Program-made: the position numbers and the translations under genes
The notes under the pieces: model-generated
Databases searched by the model: none
Told to the model about the DNA's origin: nothing
The model's input: the letters and a program-made list of their open reading frames with translations, nothing else
Shown here: positions 26,196 through 32,846 of the stretch, in pieces
Position numbering within the stretch: the stretch's first letter is position 1
Layout of the letters: every line of letters starts with the position of its first letter
NCBI RefSeq assembly: GCF_025725685.1
Contig: NZ_CP107008.1
Coordinates: 3,720,001-3,784,000 of the forward strand
DNA: 64,000 nucleotides
Reading direction: 5' to 3'
Source: Halomonas sp. M4R1S46
Lineage (GTDB): Bacteria; Pseudomonadota; Gammaproteobacteria; Pseudomonadales; Halomonadaceae

Positions 26196-27446
26196 ATGAT
26201 CGATTGGAACGAGTTCCACGAAGACGATACCGCGGTCGCCGACCAGCCGGCCGAGGCCCCCCAGCCGGCACCGCAGCCCGCCGCGCCCAAGGCCGAGGCG
26301 CCCGCCGCCGAGGTCCGCGACAGCGCCGGCGCCTACCAGGTCGCCGACCAGGACCGCGTGGCCCGCGCCAAGCAGTCCCTCGAGGAGCTCGACGTGGCCG
26401 CCGGCCTCGAAGAGCTGGAAGTGGGGGCGGCGCGCATCGACGTCGACGACAAGCGCATGATCAACGCCCGCGCCGACCTCAACCAGCTGGTGCCCTTCAA
26501 GTACGAGTGGGCCTGGCAGAAGTACCTGGACGGCAGCGCCAACCACTGGATGCCCCAGGAAGTGAACATGAACGCCGACATCGCGCTGTGGAAGAGCGCG
26601 GACGGCCTCACCGGAGACGAGCGCCGCATCGTCGAGCGCAGCCTGGGCTACTTCTCCACCGCCGACTCGCTGGTGGCCAACAACCTGGTGCTGGCAGTCT
26701 ACCGCTTGATCACCAACCCCGAGTGCCGCCAGTACCTGCTGCGCCAGGCCTTCGAGGAGGCGATCCACACCCACGCCTACCAGTACTGCGTGGAATCGCT
26801 GGGCATGGACGAGGGCGAGGTCTTCAACATGTACCGCGAGGTGCCCTCGGTGTCGGCCAAGTCCGCCTGGAGCCTCAAGCACACCCAGTCGCTGGCGCGC
26901 CCGGACTTCCACACCGGCACCCCGGAGACCGACCAGGAGCTGCTGCGCAACCTGATCGCCTTCTACTGCGTCACCGAAGGCATCTTCTTCTACTGCGGCT
27001 TCAGCCAGATCCTGTCCATGGGCCGGCGCAACAAGATGACCGGCGTCGCCGAGCAGTTCCAGTACATCCTGCGCGACGAGTCGATGCACCTGAACTTCGG
27101 CGTCGACATGATCAACCAGATCAAGATCGAGAACCCGCACCTGTGGACGCCGGAATTCCAGGACGAGGTCACCCAGATGATCCTCGAGGGTACCGAGCTC
27201 GAGATCGCCTACGCCCGGGACACCATGCCCCGTGGCGTGCTGGGCATGAACGCGGCGATCATGGAGGAGTACCTGCACTTCATCTGCAACCGCCGCCTGG
27301 CGCAGATCGGCCTCAAGGAGCAGTTCCCGGGCGCCGAGAACCCCTTCCCGTGGATGAGCGAGATCATCGACCTGCGCAAGGAGAAGAACTTCTTCGAGAC
27401 CCGCGTCACCGAGTACCAGGTGGGTGGCGCACTGAGCTGGGATTGA
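26196..27446 (+). CDS. nrdB: Ribonucleotide reductase class Ia, beta subunit NrdB
   Basis: Diiron-tyrosyl radical subunit; 416 residues, with an N-terminal proline/alanine-rich extension of about 45 residues not found in E. coli (376 residues). The ATG at 26196 gives MIDWNEFHEDD; a start at 26154 in the same frame has no ribosome binding site. Metal and radical residues are visible: the aspartate of NADIALW, the EEAIHTHAYQY block (glutamate, histidine and the radical tyrosine), the glutamate of CVTEGIFFY, and ILRDESMHLNFG. The C-terminal tail ending YQVGGALSWD is the part that docks to NrdA. The last 150 bases are duplicated at 29322-29471. Confidence 0.97.
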   Translation: MIDWNEFHEDDTAVADQPAEAPQPAPQPAAPKAEAPAAEVRDSAGAYQVADQDRVARAKQSLEELDVAAGLEELEVGAARIDVDDKRMINARADLNQLVPFKYEWAWQKYLDGSANHWMPQEVNMNADIALWKSADGLTGDERRIVERSLGYFSTADSLVANNLVLAVYRLITNPECRQYLLRQAFEEAIHTHAYQYCVESLGMDEGEVFNMYREVPSVSAKSAWSLKHTQSLARPDFHTGTPETDQELLRNLIAFYCVTEGIFFYCGFSQILSMGRRNKMTGVAEQFQYILRDESMHLNFGVDMINQIKIENPHLWTPEFQDEVTQMILEGTELEIAYARDTMPRGVLGMNAAIMEEYLHFICNRRLAQIGLKEQFPGAENPFPWMSEIIDLRKEKNFFETRVTEYQVGGALSWD

Positions 27447-27980
27447 TCATGACGACACGCGGAGGCCTTGGCATGATGACACCGGCGAATCGATACCGCG
27501 TTCCCCGGGAGCCTGTCGTCGGGCACGTCCAGTGGCCTCGCGCAGCCGGAAGCCGGGCTCACGCCGGCCGGCTTCCATTCCGATGATAACGCCTCGTCCG
27601 GTTCCGCCGGGCGGGGCGTTTTTCATGGTTCCGGGCAGCCGCACCGCCCGGGCGACGCCTGGTCCCAGGCGACACAATGGAGGGCAATCCGATGCATGCA
27701 ACCCAACGCACCACCCATCGCGACCCCCGGGCATGGCAATCGGCCCTGGACCGCGCCCTGGCGGCCCATGGCGGCGGGGTCGCCCTGGCCCACTATCCCC
27801 ATGTGGCCAACGCCTTTCCCTCGTCGTCCCCCAATCCCTATACCCGGGAGCATCCGTTGCTCGACTACCGCGAGTTGAAGGCCTGGGCGACCCGCCGAGG
27901 CTGGCACGTGCGCCCGGCACCGGAGCAGGCATCCGGGGAGGAGCGCTATCGCCCGCCGGTGCGCTTCACCCGCCAGCCCC
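27297..27980 (+). repeat. Long direct repeat, copy 1 (nrdB tail, terminator, small gene)
   Basis: About 684 bp that recurs at 29322-30005, exactly 2,025 bp downstream, at about 98% identity (I count roughly 12-15 substitutions and no indel). It holds the last 50 codons of nrdB, the nrdB terminator and most of the small unknown gene. Identity starts abruptly within nrdB and ends abruptly about 9 codons before the end of the small gene. Confidence 0.9.
27590..27623 (+). terminator. Rho-independent terminator of nrdB
   Basis: Twelve-base stem CGCCTCGTCCGG / CCGGGCGGGGCG (two G-T pairs), loop TTCCG, followed by TTTTTC. One of the clearest intrinsic terminators in the window. It is duplicated at 29615-29648. 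Confidence 0.85.
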
Positions 27981-28006
27981 CCGGGGGCCGGCAGCGCCCA
28001 CACTGA
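27692..28006 (+). CDS. Unknown small protein, copy 1
   Basis: Predicted protein of 104 residues, starting MHATQRTTHRDPRAWQSAL. The ATG at 27692 is preferred over 27677 because GGAGGG lies 9 bases upstream of it. The centre reads HYPHVANAFPSSSPNPYTRE and LLDYRELKAWATRRGWH; there are no cysteines, no signal peptide and no membrane helix. I recognise no family. A near-identical paralogue lies at 29717-30031; the two differ at D/E in the first helix, G/R before EER, and completely in the last 8-9 residues. Retention of the frame in both copies, a good ribosome binding site and coding-type third-base GC suggest a real gene. It has its own position after the nrdB terminator, so it needs a separate promoter. 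Confidence 0.55.
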   Translation: MHATQRTTHRDPRAWQSALDRALAAHGGGVALAHYPHVANAFPSSSPNPYTREHPLLDYRELKAWATRRGWHVRPAPEQASGEERYRPPVRFTRQPPGGRQRPH

Positions 28007-28121
28007 GCCGATAGCCGTGGACCGCACGAGTCCCTCTCCAGCGCTGGCGCCGGCCTCATGCCCGCGCCTGGGCGCACACGCCAGGAGGCATAAAGATTGA
28101 TTCCATGCCCCTCGCATGAGA

Positions 28122-28167
28122 GTTTTTCACTCGAGATCCGGTCGTTGCAGGGCTGACAGTGAAAAAC
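28122..28167. promoter_or_regulatory. 10-bp inverted repeat upstream of the GGDEF gene
   Basis: GTTTTTCACT (28122-28131) and AGTGAAAAAC (28158-28167) form a perfect inverted repeat with 26 bases between, ending 17 bp before the start codon of the diguanylate cyclase gene. It may be an operator or an mRNA hairpin near the ribosome binding site GAAGGG. Confidence 0.45.
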
Positions 28168-28184
28168 AACAAGAAGGGTAATCA

Positions 28185-29231
28185 ATGAAGGGCAATGACC
28201 CCCTCCCCCCGCTCTCCTGGGACTCTCGGCGCATCCAGCTTCAGGGCTTCATGACGGGGCTGCACCAGCTCGAGTGGTTGCTCGTCACTCTGATCGTCCT
28301 CTACCTGGCGATCATTGGCGCCCCGGATGAGAATAGCCATTGGCTGCTGGTCACCACGGTGCTCTATTTCGGCTTTAGCCTGATCGCCAGCCGGCTGCAG
28401 TTCTTTGGCAACCGGCACCGTTGGCTGTTGGCCCTCCATACCTGGGTCATGATTGGCTTCATCACCTGGTTTCTCCACAGCACCCAGGGGGTCTCCGGGC
28501 CCCTCACGAGCCTCTACCTGCTGGCTGTGGTGACCAGTGCCCTGACGCTAGGGGTGTTGGCCACCATGCTGGAGGTCATGGTGATCGGTGCCTGCGTGTT
28601 GCTGCTGTTCGAGCTTGGCGACCAGAGCCTCATGGCGCCGTCAAACCTGTCCCTCGTCAGCATCAACCTTATCGCCTTCCTCATCGTCGGTTACCTGACA
28701 TCGGCGCTGGTCGACGGGATCCAGGTGTCCAATCGCATGCTGCTCGAGATGGCCAGCCGGGATCCCCTGACCGGCCTGTTCAACCGACGCGCCTTCAACG
28801 ACCTGGTGCAGCCGATTCACGCGATGGCCAAGCGGTCACGACGCCCCTACAGCATCGTGGTCATCGACATGGATGGCCTCAAGGACATCAACGATACACA
28901 GGGCCACGGGGCAGGAGACCACATCATCACGGCCCTGGCCCAACAGCTCACGGACCACACGCGCAGCAGCGATCTGCTGGCTCGCTATGGTGGCGACGAG
29001 TTTGTCATCATGCTGCCGGACACCGATGCCAGGGGCGCGGTGAGGATGTTACATCGCCTGATCACTGATCCGGACGAACAGGCATCACCGATCAGTATCG
29101 GGGTGGCTTCCTACCCCGAACATGGCGACAGTTTCGAAAGCCTCTTCGCTCACGCCGATCAAGCGATGTACGCCAGCAAGGCGTCCGGGGGCAACCGCAT
29201 ACACGTCCACGGTACGCCACAGGCGGCGTGA
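28185..29231 (+). CDS. Membrane-bound diguanylate cyclase (GGDEF)
   Basis: Makes the second messenger c-di-GMP from two GTP. It has 348 residues: about six predicted membrane helices in residues 25-180 (a MASE-like sensor without a recognised name), then a GGDEF domain. The active-site motif is GGDEF at residues 269-273, and the inhibitory site RxxD is present at 260-263 (RSSD, five residues before GGDEF), so the enzyme should be active and product-inhibited. DPLTGLFNRRAF and the end DQAMYASKASGGNR are typical. GC content and codon use are visibly less GC-biased than in flanking genes. It lies alone between the two copies of a 684-bp direct repeat, which suggests acquisition by recombination. 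Confidence 0.93.
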   Translation: MKGNDPLPPLSWDSRRIQLQGFMTGLHQLEWLLVTLIVLYLAIIGAPDENSHWLLVTTVLYFGFSLIASRLQFFGNRHRWLLALHTWVMIGFITWFLHSTQGVSGPLTSLYLLAVVTSALTLGVLATMLEVMVIGACVLLLFELGDQSLMAPSNLSLVSINLIAFLIVGYLTSALVDGIQVSNRMLLEMASRDPLTGLFNRRAFNDLVQPIHAMAKRSRRPYSIVVIDMDGLKDINDTQGHGAGDHIITALAQQLTDHTRSSDLLARYGGDEFVIMLPDTDARGAVRMLHRLITDPDEQASPISIGVASYPEHGDSFESLFAHADQAMYASKASGGNRIHVHGTPQAA

Positions 29232-29321
29232 TGCACCGACAGCAGCTCTCTCGTGGTCGCATCCAAGCACTCGCCTGCTGCCCAGAAGGGGGCCTGCCGC
29301 TGCGCTCCGCCCCGGGCCAAC

Positions 29322-29471
29322 TTGGCGGAGATCGGCCTCAAGGAACAGTTCCCGGGCGCCGAGAATCCCTTCCCGTGGATGAGCGAGATCATCGACCTGC
29401 GCAAGGAGAAGAACTTCTTCGAGACCCGCGTCACCGACTACCAGGTGGGTGGCGCACCGAGCTGGGATTGA
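29322..29471 (+). pseudogene. nrdB: nrdB 3' fragment
   Basis: Last 49 codons of nrdB without the rest of the gene, starting at AEIGLKEQFPGAENPF and ending at YQVGGAPSWD. Two residues differ from the intact gene: glutamate to aspartate before YQVGG, and leucine to proline in the ending (APSWD instead of ALSWD). The frame stays open upstream to a GTG at 29253 without a convincing ribosome binding site. It is a relic of the duplication, almost certainly not a functional subunit. Confidence 0.85.
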
Positions 29472-29614
29472 TCATGACGACACGCGGAGGCCTTGGCATG
29501 ATGACACCGGCGAATCGATACCGCGTTCCCCGGGAGCCTGTCGTCGGGCACGTCCAGTGGTCTCGCGCGGCCGGAAGCCGGGCTCACGCCGGCCGGCTTC
29601 CACCCCGATGATAA

Positions 29615-29648
29615 CGCCTCGTCCGGTTCCGCCGGGCGGGGCGTTTTT
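29615..29648 (+). terminator. Duplicated nrdB terminator
   Basis: Same stem, loop and T-run as at 27590-27623, carried by copy 2 of the direct repeat. It would end transcripts coming from the GGDEF gene. Confidence 0.8.
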
Positions 29649-29716
29649 CATGGTTCCGGGCAGCCGCACCGCCCGGGCGACGCCTGGTCCCAGGCGACAC
29701 AATGGAGGGCAATCCG

Positions 29717-30031
29717 ATGCATGCAACCCAACGCACCACCCATCGCGACCCCCGGGCATGGCAATCGGCCCTGGAACGCGCCCTGGCGGCCCATGGCGGC
29801 GGGGTCGCCCTGGCCCACTATCCCCATGTGGCCAACGCCTTTCCCTCGTCGTCCCCCAATCCCTATACCCGGGAGCATCCGTTGCTCGACTACCGCGAGT
29901 TGAAGGCCTGGGCGACCCGCCGAGGCTGGCACGTGCGCCCGGCACCGGAGCAGGCGTCCAGGGAGGAGCGCTATCGCCCGCCGGTGCGCTTCACCCGTCA
30001 GCCATCTGCCGCCTGGCATCCCTCGCACTGA
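29717..30031 (+). CDS. Unknown small protein, copy 2
   Basis: Paralogue of the 104-residue protein at 27692-28006, nearly identical until the last nine residues, where it ends PSAAWHPSH instead of PGGRQRPH-type sequence. Same ribosome binding site GGAGGG and start context. No family is recognised, no cysteines, no export signal. Because the repeat ends inside this gene, one of the two C-termini is probably the ancestral one and the other a product of the recombination; which is which cannot be told from the sequence. The 276 bp after it (30032-30307) hold no gene I can support. Confidence 0.5.
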   Translation: MHATQRTTHRDPRAWQSALERALAAHGGGVALAHYPHVANAFPSSSPNPYTREHPLLDYRELKAWATRRGWHVRPAPEQASREERYRPPVRFTRQPSAAWHPSH

Positions 30032-30307
30032 CCGGGCGGCCGCCCCGGAGGTCTTGAGGAACTCGACAGGGCCGAGGAGGTCCCGGTGGGCAGAGGCCTG
30101 CCGTGACCCTCACGCCCGGTGAGACAGAGTCCCTGACCTGGAGGGCGAGATCCAGGACATCATGAAGCGACGTGCTTGGCCCGTGGGTGGCACAAAGGTT
30201 CCAGGCTGGCAGCAACAAGATGACCATGACCACATCCGGCAGGGAGCGCAAGGACTCGGATTCGGCATGCTCCGAGCTTCCTCTTGATACCGCAGGAGGT
30301 GGAGACG

Positions 30308-31081
30308 ATGAGTACCATCACTTCAACACCGTCCTCACGGCATGAGACGGCCCGCGTGTACCGCATGAAGACGGACGAGCATCTCTGCCCGTTCGGCCTG
30401 AAGACCGTGGACCTGCTCAAGCGCAAGGGCTACCGGGTAGACGATCACACGCTCGACTCCCGCGAGGCCATCGAGGACTTCAAGAAAGAAGCCGGTGTCG
30501 ACACCACCCCTCAGGTCTACATCGGTGAAGAGCGCGTGGGGGGCTATGAGGAGGTTCGCGAGTACCTGGGGATGAGCGTGCCCGGCGAGAGCGACACGAC
30601 CTATCAGCCGGTCATCGCCATCTTCGTGACCGCCTTGCTGATCGGGCTGGCGGTGAGCTGGACGGCCAGTGATACCCTCGTGTCATTGCGTATGCTGGAG
30701 TATGCGGTTGCCACCGCCATGACCCTGCTGGGGCTTCAGAAGCTGCAGGACATCGAAAGCTTCAGCACCATGTTCCTCAACTATGACCTGCTCGCCCAGC
30801 GCCATGTCCCCTATGGCTACGTCTACCCCTTCGCCGAGACCCTGGCCGGCATCCTGATGCTGGCAGGCGCCTTGATCTGGCTCGCCGCTCCCTTGGCACT
30901 ATTCATCGGCACGGTGGGCGCCATATCGGTCTTCAAGGCCGTGTATATCGACAAGCGCGAACTGAAGTGTGCCTGTGTGGGAGGCAACAGCAACGTTCCC
31001 CTGGGGTTCGTGTCCTTGACCGAAAACCTGATCATGCTGGCCATGGGGCTCTGGATGCCGTTGAAACTGCTGATCCTCTGA
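30308..31081 (+). CDS. Glutaredoxin-MauE/DoxX fusion membrane protein
   Basis: Protein of 257 residues. Residues 15-100 are a glutaredoxin with a single active-site cysteine C27 in LCPFGLKTV, and the cis-proline segment TTPQVYIGEERVGGYEE that binds glutathione. Residues about 105-257 form four membrane helices of the MauE/DoxX type, with GYVYPFAETLAGILML and a cysteine pair in KCACVGGNSNVPLG at the membrane edge. The fusion suggests that thiol electrons pass from glutathione to a membrane or periplasmic target. The ATG at 30308 has GGAGGTGGAGA upstream. GC content is lower than in neighbours. MauE was named for methylamine utilisation, but no such genes are near. Confidence 0.8.
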   Translation: MSTITSTPSSRHETARVYRMKTDEHLCPFGLKTVDLLKRKGYRVDDHTLDSREAIEDFKKEAGVDTTPQVYIGEERVGGYEEVREYLGMSVPGESDTTYQPVIAIFVTALLIGLAVSWTASDTLVSLRMLEYAVATAMTLLGLQKLQDIESFSTMFLNYDLLAQRHVPYGYVYPFAETLAGILMLAGALIWLAAPLALFIGTVGAISVFKAVYIDKRELKCACVGGNSNVPLGFVSLTENLIMLAMGLWMPLKLLIL

Positions 31082-31196
31082 TGACCGACAACCCCCTCAC
31101 GGGCAGGGAAGGGGGCGTCGACCTGCGACCCGCCTCGGCGAGGCGCTGAGGCCCCGCCCCGGAGCGCCTGGCGGGCGAGCACCGCTCGCACGCCCA

Positions 31197-31868
31197 CTAC
31201 CCGTGCCGACGATCGACGGGCGGGGGCCGCTGCCGCCAGGCGAGCATCAGGACCAGCCCCGCCACCATCCCCGCCAGATGGGCGAAGTGGGCCACGCCCT
31301 GGCGGGTGCCGGCGATGCCGGACCACAGCTCGACCAGGCCGATGACGATCACGAAGTACTTGGCCTTCATCGGGATCGGCGGGATCAGCAGCAGGATGTA
31401 CTGGTTCGGATAGCGCATGCCGAAGGCCAACAGCAGCGCGTAGACGCCTCCCGAGGCCCCCACCGTGGGGGCGTACGCCCCCGTCGATACCACCACCAAC
31501 TGCACCGCCCCCGCCGCCAGCACGCAGAGGACGTAATAGGCGGCGAAGCGCTGGCTGCCCCAGTCACGCTCCAGCGGGCTGCCGAACATCCACAGCACGA
31601 ACATGTTGATGCCCAGGTGGAAGAGGCTGCCGTGGAGGAAGGCGTAGCTCAGCAGCTGCCAGAGGTGGAACTCGCCCAGCGGCATGTCCGGCGGCAGGGC
31701 CAGGTCCGCCGGCACCGGGCCCAGCGGCCAGAGGGCCAGGCGCGGGAAGATCCATCCCGGCAAGGCCATCTCGATCAGGAAGCTCAGGCCATTCACCAGC
31801 AGCAGCAGGCCGACCACGGACGGCCCGCGACGCTCCCTCCCTTCCGGGCCCTCGCGTTCCCGTCGCAT
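31197..31868 (-). CDS. Rhomboid family intramembrane serine protease
   Basis: Six-helix membrane protease of 223 residues. The catalytic dyad is visible: S139 in GASGGVYALL and H197 in HFAHLAG. The stabilising HxxxN motif is HLGINMF in helix 2, and W-R-type loop residues precede it (HLWQLLSYAFLHG). The start at 31868 is chosen because GGGAGGGGAGAGG lies upstream; the first 16 residues are charged and cytosolic. Rhomboids cleave single-span membrane proteins. The substrate is unknown, and the neighbours give no hint. Confidence 0.93.
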   Translation of the reverse strand: MRREREGPEGRERRGPSVVGLLLLVNGLSFLIEMALPGWIFPRLALWPLGPVPADLALPPDMPLGEFHLWQLLSYAFLHGSLFHLGINMFVLWMFGSPLERDWGSQRFAAYYVLCVLAAGAVQLVVVSTGAYAPTVGASGGVYALLLAFGMRYPNQYILLLIPPIPMKAKYFVIVIGLVELWSGIAGTRQGVAHFAHLAGMVAGLVLMLAWRQRPPPVDRRHG

Positions 31869-32006
31869 CCTCTCCCCTCCCGATGAGCCGCTCGTCTTCA
31901 AGGTGGCGGCCCCGGAGCCCGGGCGCAACCCTCAAGGGGCACGCCGGCATCGCCCCCGCCGGGCAGTGACGCCCGCGTCGTTCCCGGCCGCCCGAGTCGC
32001 CGGGTG

Positions 32007-32507
32007 TCACTCCGCCCGGGACGGGGTATCGAGGGATATCGGTACCGTCACGTCGTCCTTCACGAGTTCCATCACGATATAGGAATGAGTCTGGTGCACG
32101 TTCGGCAATCTGCCGATCTGCTGGCCCAGCACGGCTCGATACTCCGTGATGTCCTGGGTGCGCACCTTCAGCAGGTAATCGAAATTCCCCGCCACCATGT
32201 AGCAGGCCTGCACCTCGGGAATCAGGCGCACCGCGCGATTGAATTGCTCGAGGGCATCCTCGCTGGTCTTGTCCAGGGTCACCTGCACCACCAGCACATG
32301 GCCTGCCCCCAACTGCTGCGGGTCCAGGTCGGCCCGATAACCGCGGATGATGCCGGCCTGCTCGAGCCGCCGCACGCGCTGGGCACAGGGCGTCTTGGTG
32401 AGATTCACCCGAGCGGCCAGCTCCACGATGGGCAGTCGCCCATGTTCCTGAAGTTGCTGGAGAATGCGTCGGTCGATGCGATCCAGCTGCCCTTCCTTGC
32501 TAGCCAT
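32007..32507 (-). CDS. Lrp/AsnC family transcriptional regulator
   Basis: Regulator of 166 residues with N-terminal helix-turn-helix (LDRIDRRILQQLQEHGRLPI, then NLTKTPCAQRVRRLEQAGII) and C-terminal RAM ligand domain (YMVAGNFDYLLKV). The recognition helix with TKTPC is like that of proline-responsive PutR/BkdR-type members, so the effector is probably an amino acid. The ATG at 32507 (MASKEGQLD) is chosen; the longer frame adds a leader without support. It is divergent from nhaC with a 339-bp spacer containing a perfect palindrome, so it may control itself and perhaps nhaC. Confidence 0.9.
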   Translation of the reverse strand: MASKEGQLDRIDRRILQQLQEHGRLPIVELAARVNLTKTPCAQRVRRLEQAGIIRGYRADLDPQQLGAGHVLVVQVTLDKTSEDALEQFNRAVRLIPEVQACYMVAGNFDYLLKVRTQDITEYRAVLGQQIGRLPNVHQTHSYIVMELVKDDVTVPISLDTPSRAE

Positions 32508-32846
32508 ATTGCCTATCTGAACCTCACATGAAGGACAAAGGTAAATATCAGCAGGATTTTTTAGAGCCAATTCCTAGCCATAGTGGCTAACAATCAGGCT
32601 AGAAGGCTTCAGCAGGAACCGCCAGGCCGCACCAGGTGAGGCTCGGCGTCTCACCTCGCGGGAACGGCAGCCTTCTGGCCGGGAATGGCCCCCGGGACAG
32701 GGGATGGTCATCCACCGCCGGCCATGACCGATCACACCGCGCCAGTCACGGGCGCCAAGCAACGAGGGAGGATCGCGAAGCAACGGTTCGCTGCGTCACG
32801 ACCAACAAGAAGCCACGAAGCGCACTTCACACCGAAGGACAACCCC
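32508..32846. promoter_or_regulatory. lrp-like/nhaC divergent spacer with palindrome
   Basis: The 339-bp spacer has no gene. Close to the regulator gene it is AT-rich and holds the palindrome TAGCCATAGTGGCTA (32575-32589, arms 6+6, centre TAG), with further CTAGCC/GGCTAG half-sites up to about 32602. This fits a site for the dimeric or octameric Lrp-type regulator encoded next to it. The part nearer nhaC (32620-32846) shows nothing recognisable except the AAGGA ribosome binding site. Confidence 0.45.

Larger units (their letters stand above)
29322..30005 (+). repeat. Long direct repeat, copy 2
   Basis: Second copy of the 684-bp segment at 27297-27980. Offset is a constant 2,025 bp over the whole length: the nrdB stop, the terminator and the start and stop of the small gene all shift by the same amount. 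The 90 bases between the GGDEF stop and this copy (29232-29321) show no recognisable gene. Confidence 0.9.

Noticed and set aside
29253..29471. Independent gene from the nrdB tail frame
   Set aside because: GTG start without ribosome binding site, and the coding part is a duplicated fragment; kept only as a pseudogene with a speculative finding.
30188..30203. Sigma-54-like promoter (TGGCAC followed by TTCC) upstream of the glutaredoxin-MauE gene
   Set aside because: The -24 part fits, but the -12 part lacks the required GC dinucleotide, and no enhancer site is seen.
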